64,000 nt of DNA from Rothia sp. P100 (lineage in GTDB: Bacteria > Actinomycetota > Actinomycetes > Actinomycetales > Micrococcaceae), in assembly GCF_023712425.1 (NCBI RefSeq), contig NZ_JAMAYG010000002.1, positions 1 to 64,000 of the forward strand. Direction: 5' to 3'. The first letter of the stretch is position 1; each line of letters opens with the position of its first letter. The position numbers and the translations under genes were made by a program. Of the stretch, positions 35,328 to 45,003 are shown in pieces. The notes below the pieces were generated by a model. That model did no database searches, was not told where the DNA came from, and saw only the letters and a list, made by a program, of their open reading frames with translations.

Positions 35328-37820
35328 CTAGTCTTTCTTCTCTACCTCGTGTGAGTAGCGGTAGATAAAGGCCGCGGTTGCTTCACGACTGACTGAGGTG
35401 TAGGGGCGGTAAGTCTTTGAGCCGTCAGCTTCAACCCATCCATTGGTGATACCTGTTGAGTGGAGCCATGTAATTTCTTTGTAGAAGTAGTGGGAGGGGC
35501 TAATATCGGAAAACCCAGAATGAGCTGGAACCTGGTAGTCAGGACTACCTGCGTACCGATAGAAGAATGCCGCGGTTGCTTCACGGGTGATTTCTGATGA
35601 GGGGCGGAAGGTTCCATCAGACCAACCGTTAGCGAGACCTTCTGTCTTCATCCACTCGATTTCTTTGTAGAAGGGGTGGGTGGTGGGAACATCGGAGAAA
35701 GAAGGCTGCGACGGCAACTGGACATCGGGTGAACCAGCAAGACGGTAGAAGTAGGCTGCCATAGCATCTCGCTGTATACCCTCCTTGGGGCGGAAGGTAT
35801 GGGTGCCATCTTTTTCAATCCAGCCTGTGGTAATGCCCTGCTGAGCCATCCACTCAATTTCTTGATAGAAAGGATCGCCCTCAGATACGTCGGTGAACAT
35901 TATGGCATCATGCGGGTAAATGTTCATCTCTACGAGGAGGGGATCGTGGTCCGAGGAGCGGAACTCGTTCTCTTCATAGAGATTGGTGATGTTGTAGTTG
36001 TAGCGGCTGTATTCGTGGGCGATTGGCTCCACCGAGTTGATGTTCCACACCTGTGCTGATTCAACCTTCTCGGTGAGCTCTGGTGAAGCCAGGATATGGT
36101 CTATGGAGCCTACTCTGCCGTCGAATAGGTAAGTGTTACCAGCATTAAACTTCTTACCCAGGTTGGTGTAACCCGCCTCGTAAAGAACCTGCATAGGATC
36201 TTCCTCGGTATAGGAGTTGAAGTCTCCCAGAAGCATTACGTTGTCGGTAGCCACGGCTTCGCGTTGGCCGTGTGCGAAGTCAACCAGCGCAGCAGCCTGA
36301 GCCATACGTGAAGCGTTGGAGGCGCCTTGGCCGTCATTCTGATCAGCGTTCTCACCGCTACCTGAGCCTTTTGATTTGAAGTGGTTGACGATAGCTACAA
36401 ACACCTCGGAGCCGTGGTCCTCTTGAGAATCGACGGGAGCGAAAGCCTGAGCCAGGGGCTGGCGGGCATTGCTGAAGGCGGGATCATCATAAATCACTGA
36501 TTCACCGACGGTCCTGACCTGAGCTGGCTGGTAGATAAAGGCTGTGCGGATGACGTCCTCTGAAGCTGGGAGCTGGGAGGGGGAGGGCACAGCGGCCCAT
36601 TTTTCGTAACCCGCATCTTCGTTGAGAGCCGTGACCAGGGCGTTGAGGGCGGCGTCCCTATCGGTGCCGCCGGTGGCTAGACTATTCTCAATCTCTTCCA
36701 GGGAGAGCACCGAGGTGTTAATCTTGTTGATTGCCTTAACGATCTTGGATTCTTGCCGTTCAAAGCTGGCAAGAGTGGCAGCGCCGCGCACCGCGCAGCT
36801 ACCACTCACCGTAATCGGGTTATTCTCTCGGTCCGTATAGAACTTGCAACCAGCTACAGTGTCACCCACGGTGGTGAAGTAGTTCAACACGTTGAAGCTG
36901 GATGCTGTTTGACGGCTCCCCAGGATCGGTGCCTCGTAGCGGGTATTGGACCAGGACGCCGGTAGCGATGCCGGGTCAGTATCACCGGTAACGCGGCTGG
37001 TGGGCTGAAGGCGCCACATCTGGTGTGAGTAGGAGAGCACAACAGGGTTATTGAAGGTCACCTGCGCACCGACTCGCAAAGGGTCACTGGTGTTGAGGTA
37101 GGGCAGGGGGGTGTCCTTATTACTGCGTGTGTAGTCTGTGGTGGCTCCGTCATCTAAAACGAATGCCTTAGCAGCATTCTCGGCTTCATAGGCCAGAGCA
37201 GCTTCGCCCGGGGCTACAACATCGGTAGCGGTACGCAGGGGCTGGGTGCCGTTGACCAAGCCAATTTCACCGTAGCGGTTGGTGTTGTAGTTATCGGTGA
37301 CAGTAATGGGTCCGTTGGGCTGCAAGAGCATACCTTCAAGTGCTTCACGCTGTGTTTCGTCCTCAGGCAGCGGGATAGCCAGCGGAGTAACCGGTGAGAA
37401 AGGTTCTGCTAGAACGAGCAACTGAGCTGGGCTGTTTACAGTAATTTGAGTTTGACCAAAATACTCTGAGACGGTGCCGGTGACCTCCACGAACTGGCCG
37501 TGGCTGACCTGAGCTACGGTGTTGGGTGAGTAGATGAAAATCGCATCTGAAGCACCTTCCGTGGTGCCTGTCGCTCCGGTACCCTGCGTCTGAATAAAGT
37601 AACCTCTCAGGTCACCCTGGTTGTAGACAGCGGTTACTACACCGCGGGTGGTGACAGTTTGGTTGACCAATGGGCTGGCAACCCCGGTACCCTGGATGGC
37701 AGCGATACTGGTGGTCTCCGCAGCGAAAGCGGGTATAGCCATCATTGGACTGATGATAAGGGAGGCAGATGCGGCCAGCGCTGGTGCCTTCCAAAGGTGT
37801 TTCTTAGAGGGAGAGATCAT
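35328..37820 (-). CDS. Secreted ExeM/NucH-type endonuclease with three SLH repeats
   Basis: An 830-residue exported protein. The signal peptide has a Lys-rich start, a hydrophobic core and a probable cleavage after AFA (residue 33). Residues about 35-280 resemble the OB-fold region of ExeM/NucH nucleases. The endonuclease/exonuclease/phosphatase domain (about 290-635) carries NVLNYFTT, AIVNHFKSKGS, MLLGDFNSYTEEDP and SSDHDPLLVEM, with catalytic Asp/Asn/His. Residues 640-825 are three S-layer-homology repeats (FTDVSEGDPFYQEIEWMAQQ and two like it). It probably degrades extracellular DNA while bound to the cell wall. There is no sortase motif. Confidence 0.9.
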   Translation of the reverse strand: MISPSKKHLWKAPALAASASLIISPMMAIPAFAAETTSIAAIQGTGVASPLVNQTVTTRGVVTAVYNQGDLRGYFIQTQGTGATGTTEGASDAIFIYSPNTVAQVSHGQFVEVTGTVSEYFGQTQITVNSPAQLLVLAEPFSPVTPLAIPLPEDETQREALEGMLLQPNGPITVTDNYNTNRYGEIGLVNGTQPLRTATDVVAPGEAALAYEAENAAKAFVLDDGATTDYTRSNKDTPLPYLNTSDPLRVGAQVTFNNPVVLSYSHQMWRLQPTSRVTGDTDPASLPASWSNTRYEAPILGSRQTASSFNVLNYFTTVGDTVAGCKFYTDRENNPITVSGSCAVRGAATLASFERQESKIVKAINKINTSVLSLEEIENSLATGGTDRDAALNALVTALNEDAGYEKWAAVPSPSQLPASEDVIRTAFIYQPAQVRTVGESVIYDDPAFSNARQPLAQAFAPVDSQEDHGSEVFVAIVNHFKSKGSGSGENADQNDGQGASNASRMAQAAALVDFAHGQREAVATDNVMLLGDFNSYTEEDPMQVLYEAGYTNLGKKFNAGNTYLFDGRVGSIDHILASPELTEKVESAQVWNINSVEPIAHEYSRYNYNITNLYEENEFRSSDHDPLLVEMNIYPHDAIMFTDVSEGDPFYQEIEWMAQQGITTGWIEKDGTHTFRPKEGIQRDAMAAYFYRLAGSPDVQLPSQPSFSDVPTTHPFYKEIEWMKTEGLANGWSDGTFRPSSEITREATAAFFYRYAGSPDYQVPAHSGFSDISPSHYFYKEITWLHSTGITNGWVEADGSKTYRPYTSVSREATAAFIYRYSHEVEKKD

Positions 37821-38334
37821 CAGAGTTTCCTTGATATGTGAGTGAGGTGAGCCCGTGAGGAGGTAGGCTCTAGTAAACGGAAGGATATAAAACTGAGTTT
37901 ACTGCTTTGGCTGGTCAAGACACGCTTGTATAGCTGAAGCTTAGATGGATATTAGGTTAGAGAAGAATAGCGCGGATATGGTTTTGTGTTGCTTTTGGTC
38001 TTCATTACCGACTACCTGAATCTGCTCCTGGAAATGAGACGAAGAACATTGACTTAGGGTGCAAGAGCTCCAAAAGGTGGTCATATTGGTGCGCGCTATC
38101 CCTAAAATATGGCTTTGACTTGTGTTAATGAACAATCGTTGGAGTGTCAGTTCAATGGGGGTGGAGGGGGTGCCGAATCTTCATAATTTAAAGCAGTTAT
38201 CGCAGGACTGTATGTGTTGTTTTATTCGTATTTTATGTTGGAATAAGTGGTAATTTAGGAGATGAAGGTGTCCCAGGCACACACGCTATTACCCAAGAAC
38301 GACACGTTGCTCCTAGAAAAGGAAACCTACCCAC
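37821..38334. other. AT-richer intergenic control region between nuclease and lactate permease
   Basis: About 510 bp between divergent genes, with only short shadow frames. It should hold promoters for both the nuclease (minus) and lctP (plus). I see no clear operator palindrome or riboswitch. Confidence 0.6.
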
Positions 38335-39990
38335 ATGTGGCAGCAGGTCTATGACCCACTGAATAATCAGGCTCTCTCAGCTCTCGTAGCCTCCATTCCC
38401 ATCCTTATTTTCTTGCTCGGTCTTACCGTGCTCAAGATGAAAGGCCTCCACGCAGCATTAGTGTCGCTAGCATCAGCAGTGCTTCTAGCCATTTTCGTTT
38501 TTGGCATGCCCGCGGCGTCTTCCCTTTCTGCTATCGGTTACGGATTCCTCTCGGGTATGTGGCCCATTGGATGGATCGTACTCATGGCTGTTTGGCTCTA
38601 CCGCATCACCGTACGCGCCGGTAACTTTGAGGTTATCCGTAGCTCGGTCTCAGCGATTTCAGCTGATCAGCGTATTCAGGTGCTCCTTATTGCCTTCTGC
38701 TTCGGCGGTTTTCTCGAAGGGGCGGCTGGCTTTGGTATCCCCATCGCGATTTGCGCCGCCCTGCTGGTAACTCTAGGCTTTGAGCCAGTCAAGGCTTGCC
38801 TGGTCGCTCTGGTCTCTAACGTAGCTTCCGGCGCCTATGGTGCTATCGGTATCCCTGTGCTGACCGGCTCAACCGTTTCAGGGGTGCCCCAGGCCGACCT
38901 TAACGGCATGATGGTGTGGGTTTTGCAGATTATTTCTGCCTTTATCCCCGTCCTTTTGGTCATGATGCTGGACGGTTTGCGTGGCCTGAAGCAGACCGGT
39001 CTTCTTGCTCTGGGGCTGGGCGTGGTTGTTTCGGCTGTTCAGTCTGGCGTCCTGGTAGCTCTGGGGCCTGAGCTGGCTGATATTATTCCCTACCTCTTGG
39101 GCTTGGTCCTTCTTGCTCTCATTATGATGAAGTGGCAGCCTGCCTATATTTACCGTGAGCCCGGCGCCCCCAGCCTCGAAGAGCTGGGGAGTAACCCTGC
39201 CGGGTTTAGCTTAACTGGAATCTTCAAGGCCTGGAGCCCCTTCATTATCCTTTCTGCCATGATTCTGCTGTGGAGCACACCCACCATCAAGACTCTCGTA
39301 CGCCCCGCCACCGATACCACCGCTGCGGGTCTGTTGAACTGGACAACCGTTCCCGTTCAGATGCCCAACCTGCACGGTGCTATCTCCCAGGTCGCCCCAA
39401 TTGTTGCTCAAGAAACCCCCATGAAGGCTGTCTGGAACTGGAACAGCTTTGCGGCATCGGGTACAGCTATTCTCTTCGCGGCACTGATAACTATTCTGAT
39501 CTCTAACATCAGCTGGAAGGCCGCCTTCGAAGAACTCGGTGGTGCCTGGAAGCAGCTCTGGAAGCCGATTCTCATGATCTGCCTGGTGATGGCGGTTGCT
39601 AATGTCATGAACTTCGGCGGCATGTCCTCTGCTCTGGCGCTAGCGCTGGCAGCTGTTGGTTCCGTTTTCCCGCTGCTCTCACCTGTCATCGGTTGGATTG
39701 GTGTGTTTGTGACCGGATCAGTGGTCAATAACAACACTCTTTTTGCAGGTCTTCAGGCGACCACTGCCTCCCAGATTGGCGCCAGCCCCTCGCTGCTGGT
39801 GGCTGCTAATACGGCCGGTGGGGTGATGGCGAAGATTGTTTCGCCGCAGTCTATTGCCATTGCGGCAGCTTCAGTGAACATGGCTGGGCAGGAATCAAAG
39901 ATTACTAACGCAGCTATCAAAGTCTCCTTAGTTCTCCTTGTAATTCTCTGCCTCTGGGTTTTCGTGCTCTCGATGATCATGCCAGCCTAG
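38335..39990 (+). CDS. lctP: L-lactate permease
   Basis: A LctP/LldP-family transporter of 551 residues with 12 or more membrane segments. The family blocks LEGAAGFGIPIAICAALLVTLG and GVFVTGSVVNNNTLFAGLQ are intact, as is the C-terminal NTAGGVMAKIVSPQSIAIA. It imports lactate (and glycolate) with protons. No lactate dehydrogenase operon is adjacent. AAAAGGAAACC lies ahead of the start at 38335. Confidence 0.93.
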   Translation: MWQQVYDPLNNQALSALVASIPILIFLLGLTVLKMKGLHAALVSLASAVLLAIFVFGMPAASSLSAIGYGFLSGMWPIGWIVLMAVWLYRITVRAGNFEVIRSSVSAISADQRIQVLLIAFCFGGFLEGAAGFGIPIAICAALLVTLGFEPVKACLVALVSNVASGAYGAIGIPVLTGSTVSGVPQADLNGMMVWVLQIISAFIPVLLVMMLDGLRGLKQTGLLALGLGVVVSAVQSGVLVALGPELADIIPYLLGLVLLALIMMKWQPAYIYREPGAPSLEELGSNPAGFSLTGIFKAWSPFIILSAMILLWSTPTIKTLVRPATDTTAAGLLNWTTVPVQMPNLHGAISQVAPIVAQETPMKAVWNWNSFAASGTAILFAALITILISNISWKAAFEELGGAWKQLWKPILMICLVMAVANVMNFGGMSSALALALAAVGSVFPLLSPVIGWIGVFVTGSVVNNNTLFAGLQATTASQIGASPSLLVAANTAGGVMAKIVSPQSIAIAAASVNMAGQESKITNAAIKVSLVLLVILCLWVFVLSMIMPA

Positions 39991-40011
39991 TACTTCTAAA
40001 GAAGAACATGT

Positions 40012-40067
40012 GAGGACGCCGGTGCCGGCTTCGCTTGGGCGGGGCAGGCGACTGGCGTCCTCTTTTG
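40012..40067 (+). terminator. Terminator after lctP
   Basis: GAGGACGCC (40012-40020) pairs with GGCGTCCTC (40054-40062), followed by TTTTG. It carries the GGACGCC core shared with other hairpins here. Confidence 0.75.
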
Positions 40068-40160
40068 TATGCCTACTGCGAATTATTCTCAATAGTGGGA
40101 TGAGCGGGGGTGGCGCGGGATAAGCTAGAACCCGATAGTAAACCCCAGAAAGGAAACCTC

Positions 40161-40802
40161 GTGCTCGATGTAGACCCCCATGAAAACCCTCTAGAATTTT
40201 GGAACGGGCTGTACTCGTCCAAAGAGCAAGTCTGGTCCGGGAAAGTCAATCAGACGCTGGCTGCTGTTGTTTCAGAGCTACCACCTGGCCGGTCTCTTGA
40301 TCTGGGATGTGGTGAAGGTGGGGATGTCCTCTGGATGGCAGAGCAGGGATGGCAGGCCACCGGGTTTGAAATCTCTAATATAGCGGTTGAGCGCGCCCGG
40401 GCAGAAGCTCAAGCTAGGGGACTGGTAGAAAGGGCTCACTTTAGGGCGCACAACGCGCAAGACTGGCAGCCTGCTGAGGAAGAAACCTTTCATCTGGTTA
40501 CCGCGAGTTTCTTTCAATCCCCGGTCTTTTTGGCTCGGGATGAAATTGTTAAAAAGGCTGCCGGTCAATTAGTGCCCGGCGGTCACCTAGTGCTTATTTC
40601 CCACGCGTCGCCACCTAGCTGGTACAAAGGTGAAATCCCCGGTCACTTTATTACCCCAGAGGACGAACGACGCAACCTAGGTTTGGACGCTGAGGGCTGG
40701 GAGGTGGTGCGCGCTGAACTCATCACCCGTGACATTTTTAGCGCAGATGGTGCCCCCGCAACCATCGATGACTGTTTAATTGTTGCTCTTCGCACTTCAT
40801 AA
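40161..40802 (+). CDS. Class I SAM-dependent methyltransferase
   Basis: A 213-residue methyltransferase. FWNGLYSSKEQVWSGKVN precedes motif I, SLDLGCGEGGDVLWMAEQGW, and ATGFEISNIAVERARAEA (acidic loop). The form recalls thiopurine/tellurite (TehB)-like enzymes, but the substrate is unknown. GTG 40161 is preferred because AAGGAAACC lies just upstream; an upstream GTG at 40110 in frame lacks one. Confidence 0.82.
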   Translation: MLDVDPHENPLEFWNGLYSSKEQVWSGKVNQTLAAVVSELPPGRSLDLGCGEGGDVLWMAEQGWQATGFEISNIAVERARAEAQARGLVERAHFRAHNAQDWQPAEEETFHLVTASFFQSPVFLARDEIVKKAAGQLVPGGHLVLISHASPPSWYKGEIPGHFITPEDERRNLGLDAEGWEVVRAELITRDIFSADGAPATIDDCLIVALRTS

Positions 40803-40901
40803 AAAATTGAAGATTAAATTGAACGGCAAAGACAAATTACTCACAAGTAACACGAAGGTGAGGGTGCGCTCTAAACCTACAAAAGAAAGTAGACTTTTTG
40901 T

Positions 40902-42191
40902 ATGAGCATCACCATTAAGCAAAACCCCCTCAAAGACCAGCTTCTTACCTTTTTCAAGGACGGCTATCTCTTTGCTTCCCGTCAGCGCAGCAAGGCAGGT
41001 CTGCCAGCTGATTCGCACTGCCCAGTTACCATCAATGCCCTGGGCGGCAAGGCAACCATCATTCGCGGTGAGGACGCCGTGGATTTCTTCTATGATGAGA
41101 GCATCATTAAACGCGATGGTGCTATGCCCTCCTTAGTGCAGGGCCCTCTCTTTGGTGAAGGCGCCGTGCACACCCTGGATGGCGAAGCCCACAAGGTGCG
41201 CAAGGCAGCCATGGTAGCCATGGCCTACGAGGACACCCGAGTAGATGCCTTCCGCGAGTACGTAGAAGAAGAAATGAAGGCCGTCATCGAGCGCTGGAAG
41301 ACTAAGCCAGGGAACGTCTACGATGATGTTGCCGTAGCCTACGGCCGTGCAGCCTTCCGCTGGGCCGGCGTACCGGCATCCGATGAAGAACTGAATAAGC
41401 GCGCCACCCAGATGAGCCACCTGCTAGATACTTTCGGTGAGGTTAAGCAGAACGTTCTGGCCTGGATTGACCGCAAGAAACTGGATAAGTGGGCTGAAGC
41501 GCTCATTGAGGGTGTGCGCTCAGGTGCCACCACCGTTGACGCCGACTCCGTTGTGCAACACATGGCTGATTTGCGCGATGAAAACGGCGAGCTGGTTTCC
41601 GCTAAGTTAGCCGGTATCGAGCTGCAAAACCTGACCCGCCCCACCGTGGCTGTCTCTCGCTTCGCTGCATTTGCTGCCGTGGCTCTGGTACAGAACCCAG
41701 AGTGGGCGCAGAAGGTGAAGGCTGAGGTTGAAGAAAACGGCGGCCGCCTCATCAACCTGCCGATTGCCACTGCCTTTGCCCAGGAAACCCGACGAGTCTA
41801 CCCCTTCGTGCCCATGCTACCTGGCTTTGTCACTAAGGACGCCGAGGTCTCGGGCTGCCCCGTTCAGAAGGGGCAGCGCGTACTCATGGACATCCTGGGA
41901 ACCCACACTTCACCCAAGGTCTGGGAGAACCCCAGCGAGTTCAACCCCCAGCGTTTTTTGGATATTGAGGACTACGAGCAGGTCAAGGGCTTTTTACCCC
42001 AGGGTGGCGGCAGCGTACAGGACGGACACCGTTGCCCCGGCGAGAAAATCGCCGTGGCGGCTCTGTCCTCTACCATCGCAGCGCTCTCAGCAGACAACGT
42101 GATCATCGCCCAGGAAGCCGATGACACCACCTTCAGCATGACCCAGCTACTGACCCGTCCCAGCACCGGCGTGCGCGTCAGCGTCGCGTAG
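40902..42191 (+). CDS. CYP152-family fatty-acid peroxygenase (cytochrome P450)
   Basis: A 429-residue P450 of the H2O2-using CYP152 type. FLPQGGGSVQDGHRCPGE holds the haem-ligand Cys378. The distal helix has NLTRPTVAVSRF, in which Arg246-Pro247 bind the fatty-acid carboxylate, replacing the usual acid-alcohol pair. The members known (OleT, BS-beta, SP-alpha) hydroxylate or decarboxylate fatty acids. Residue 90, in GEGAVHTLDG, is His at the place where OleT has His85 and BS-beta Gln85. No redox partner is encoded next to it, fitting peroxide use. The haem and carboxylate residues are all present, so it should be active. Confidence 0.9.
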   Translation: MSITIKQNPLKDQLLTFFKDGYLFASRQRSKAGLPADSHCPVTINALGGKATIIRGEDAVDFFYDESIIKRDGAMPSLVQGPLFGEGAVHTLDGEAHKVRKAAMVAMAYEDTRVDAFREYVEEEMKAVIERWKTKPGNVYDDVAVAYGRAAFRWAGVPASDEELNKRATQMSHLLDTFGEVKQNVLAWIDRKKLDKWAEALIEGVRSGATTVDADSVVQHMADLRDENGELVSAKLAGIELQNLTRPTVAVSRFAAFAAVALVQNPEWAQKVKAEVEENGGRLINLPIATAFAQETRRVYPFVPMLPGFVTKDAEVSGCPVQKGQRVLMDILGTHTSPKVWENPSEFNPQRFLDIEDYEQVKGFLPQGGGSVQDGHRCPGEKIAVAALSSTIAALSADNVIIAQEADDTTFSMTQLLTRPSTGVRVSVA

Positions 42192-42257
42192 GGGAGTAAA
42201 CCCTCGGGGAGATAAACCCTTGAACACAGCGGTACCGCCGAGCGTCGTCAATGACCG

Positions 42258-42292
42258 GGTGCCTAGCAACCCGCTAGGCACCTGGCTTTTTC
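42258..42292. terminator. Terminator between CYP152 and the Mbeg1-like gene
   Basis: GGTGCCTAG (42258-42266) pairs with CTAGGCACC (42274-42282), then TGGCTTTTTC. It lies between convergent genes and overlaps the 3' end of the minus-strand gene. Confidence 0.75.
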
Positions 42293-43536
42293 TCTGCCGG
42301 TGCAGCGTCTCGTTCCAGTAGTTTTTGTAAGCTCAGTGGCACACCGGTTTTTGTTGCTTGCTGCATCAGGAGTTTTTGAGGGAACTTAGGTGGGGCGGCT
42401 AGCCAGGCCGGTATAGCCCGGCCCTCTTTAATTTGCTGCCTTTCAGCCTTCTTCTGTTCCTTCCACAGCTGCACATAGTCATCCGCTAACCGGCTCACCA
42501 GTTCAGCGGTCTCCGGCTCAAGCTCCGCGGTCTTGGCCCGCATGAGCTGGATGAAGGGGAGCACCTTAATCCCAATATCGAGCAGGCTGCCATAGCCTTC
42601 ACCCATGGCAAGATCGAAACACACATCCACCACCTTTTCGATATCCTCCGGTGCATGTCGGGTGAGCCACTCACCGGTCACCTTCGCCACGCGCTCGCTG
42701 GCACTGGTAGTGGCGTCCTTATGTTTGAAGGTGCCCGTCTCATCGACCTGCCAGAAAAAGACGGAATGTTGCATGAGCCCGATGCCGCCGCTTGCTACCA
42801 CCTCTTGCTGGGTTTTGCGGAACATGAGCCGGCCCACGATGCTGTCCTCGGGTATAAAGTCCCTGATTTTGGGGAGCAGGCGCAGATACCCCGGGTTTTT
42901 CAGAAAAGCTTCGGTGAAGCCGGGGGCATCAAAGGCGAGGACGCTTTCCACCCGTCTTTCTAGCTCCTGCGGCTGGGCAGCAGTAGCGAACACGGCAAGA
43001 TGCCCGCCCTTAGAATGGCCGGTCACATAGATGGGGGTGGAGGCAGCCTGCTTGAGGTTATCTTCCAAATAATTGACCGCTAACAGCTGGGAGGGGATTT
43101 CCTTCTGCGCTGCCAGATGGAAGTCCTCTTTCCACCCGACCAGGGAATCATCGGTTCCTCGAAACACGACCTGCCTGAAGACTCCCGGAACAACCAGGGT
43201 GAGCGCCGCAAACTGAACCTGTTCTGTGGCGTCTAAATGTGCCCGGTAATGGAAGAAACGTAGGGCAGCAAAACGGGGTGAAGTGGCTACCATCTTGAGC
43301 AGTTGCAGACGCTGGTTGGTAGCAAGAAACCAGTTGGTCCGTAGCGTGCTGTCGGTGACGAACTCCTGATAAATCTGGGCTGCTGAGATGCCCCGGGCAA
43401 AGCCGCGATGGTCCTCTGCGATATCGTCCAAGGGGAGGTAGGCTAACTCGTTGAGCAGACAAAGATCGGCTTCGGTCAAGGGCAGCTCGTCTAGGGGGAT
43501 AGCGAAGGTTTTCTGCGCATACTGCAGCAGGTGCAT
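42274..43536 (-). CDS. Mbeg1-like alpha/beta hydrolase (DUF2974)
   Basis: A 420-residue protein with the nucleophile elbow GHSKGGHLAVFA and the DUF2974/Mbeg1-like architecture (N-terminal FAIPLDELPLTEADLCLLNELAYLPLD). The family comprises lipase-like proteins of unknown function, often found in Gram-positives. It is probably cytosolic; no signal peptide is visible. It is first in a row of minus-strand genes, but 27 nt downstream of tag, so it may be part of that unit. Confidence 0.8.
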   Translation of the reverse strand: MHLLQYAQKTFAIPLDELPLTEADLCLLNELAYLPLDDIAEDHRGFARGISAAQIYQEFVTDSTLRTNWFLATNQRLQLLKMVATSPRFAALRFFHYRAHLDATEQVQFAALTLVVPGVFRQVVFRGTDDSLVGWKEDFHLAAQKEIPSQLLAVNYLEDNLKQAASTPIYVTGHSKGGHLAVFATAAQPQELERRVESVLAFDAPGFTEAFLKNPGYLRLLPKIRDFIPEDSIVGRLMFRKTQQEVVASGGIGLMQHSVFFWQVDETGTFKHKDATTSASERVAKVTGEWLTRHAPEDIEKVVDVCFDLAMGEGYGSLLDIGIKVLPFIQLMRAKTAELEPETAELVSRLADDYVQLWKEQKKAERQQIKEGRAIPAWLAAPPKFPQKLLMQQATKTGVPLSLQKLLERDAAPAEKKPGA

Positions 43537-43563
43537 TCTTAGCCTTTCAGTGTTTACACCAGT

Positions 43564-44241
43564 CTAACGTGCTTGCCCGCCCGGTTCCCACAGCTCTGAC
43601 GAGCCGCGTCTATGGGAGGTCAGCAGGTGGGTATCGACCAGGCCGATGGCTTCCATGAGGGCAAAAGCACTGGTAGGGCCAATGAATGAGAACCCTTGCT
43701 GTTTGAGGATCTTTGCCAGTTGAGTCGAAGTGTTGCTGTGTGTAGGTATGTCAGAAACAGCGTGGGGCTTATACGTGCTGGAGGGCTGAAAAGACCAGAT
43801 GAGGGCGGGCAAACCTGGCGCTACCTGCAGGCCGTTAGCCAGCACACTGGTCTGTAAGGAAATACTGCTGCCATCCGGTTTTTGAAGAGAAGTTAGGTCG
43901 CGTAACCTGAGCGTGGCTCTCGCATTGGATCTAGCTGCCCGAATCTTACCCCGGTGGCGAATGATTCTGGAGTCGCTAGCTAACCGTTCTACGTCCTCAT
44001 CAGTGAGAGCTGCTACCTGCTCGGGCTCAAAACCGGAAAAAAGTTCCCTGAAGGCATCTCTTTTCGTAAGAATCGTGCGCCAGGAGAGCCCTGCCTGGAA
44101 ACCCTCTAAACAGAGCCGCTCAAAGACACCGCGCTCATCGGTGACCGGCATGCCCCACTCGGTATCGTAGTAGAGCCGCATCAGCTCATCGGCTTCAGCC
44201 CAGTTTGGCCGAACCAGCCCATCGTTACCCGGTGTGCTCAT
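43564..44241 (-). CDS. tag: DNA-3-methyladenine glycosylase I
   Basis: A 225-residue Tag-family base-excision enzyme that removes 3-methyladenine. The typical blocks are YYDTEWGMPVTDERGVFERLCLEGFQAGLSW, SDSRIIRHRGKI, and QGFSFIGPTSAFALMEAIGLVDTH. The Zn-binding His/Cys set differs from the E. coli protein, with His in IIRHR and DTHLLTSH. It is third in an operon-like run with alkB and ogt. Confidence 0.88.
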   Translation of the reverse strand: MSTPGNDGLVRPNWAEADELMRLYYDTEWGMPVTDERGVFERLCLEGFQAGLSWRTILTKRDAFRELFSGFEPEQVAALTDEDVERLASDSRIIRHRGKIRAARSNARATLRLRDLTSLQKPDGSSISLQTSVLANGLQVAPGLPALIWSFQPSSTYKPHAVSDIPTHSNTSTQLAKILKQQGFSFIGPTSAFALMEAIGLVDTHLLTSHRRGSSELWEPGGQAR

Positions 44242-44271
44242 ATTTCATTCTCCTTCTGCCCTTTGAAAACT

Positions 44272-45003
44272 CTAAGCTTGTTTCTCCGATACGTGCAGGC
44301 CAGTAACGCGCAGCGTGATGTTGATGCGCCCCTCCGGTAGCAAGCAGCCGGATGGGGTAGTGCCCTCCAGAAGTTTTGGTACCCCGTGATACATGAAACG
44401 GCTGGGCCCGCCAAAGACCAGAAGGTCACCGGAAGCAAGCAGAATATCTTGGTAGGGCCTCGTTTTTGTTTCGGTATTGCCCGCTCTGAACAGCGCCGTC
44501 TGGCCAATGGAAAGCGAGACGACCGGGGCGCTGGAACGCTCCTCTTTGTCCTGGTGCATGCCCATGGACGTTCCCGGTGCGTAGTAATTGATAAGTGCCA
44601 TATCTGGGCTGTAGGTACCAGCCCACGTTGCTAATTCAGGCTCGGAAAGCTGGGGCCACGAGCTGGCGTGGGAGCTACTATAGGCGTCCTGTAGTGCCTT
44701 TCTGCCAACTCCCACTAGCCAATCTGGCACCGGGGCTGGTGCGCGTCCGCCAAATTCTGGTGCTAACCGGCTGTAGCTGTAGTTGCTCCAGTGCCAGCCG
44801 AGGGAGGTGAGCTTAACCGACATTTTCTTGCCGTAAATTTCGGGGTGGTGGGGCGGTATGCTGCCAGCACCCCAGCGGTGGAACTGAGCAACCAGAAAAT
44901 CCTGCTGCTCAACAGTGAGCCAGCCGGGCAGGTGAATGACGCCGGGTGCCAGCTCCTGCGGCTGGCGGGGCAAGAGGCTGTCGGTGAAGAGAGCATCGAC
45001 CAC
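44272..45003 (-). CDS. alkB: AlkB-type 2-oxoglutarate/Fe(II) dioxygenase
   Basis: A 243-residue dealkylase that removes 1-methyladenine and 3-methylcytosine. Fe ligands HxD appear in MGMHQDKEE, the distal His in FMYHGVPK, and the 2-oxoglutarate Arg in RINITLRVTG. It overlaps the ogt stop by one base and tag follows 30 nt later, so the three are probably co-transcribed. Confidence 0.9.
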   Translation of the reverse strand: MVDALFTDSLLPRQPQELAPGVIHLPGWLTVEQQDFLVAQFHRWGAGSIPPHHPEIYGKKMSVKLTSLGWHWSNYSYSRLAPEFGGRAPAPVPDWLVGVGRKALQDAYSSSHASSWPQLSEPELATWAGTYSPDMALINYYAPGTSMGMHQDKEERSSAPVVSLSIGQTALFRAGNTETKTRPYQDILLASGDLLVFGGPSRFMYHGVPKLLEGTTPSGCLLPEGRINITLRVTGLHVSEKQA

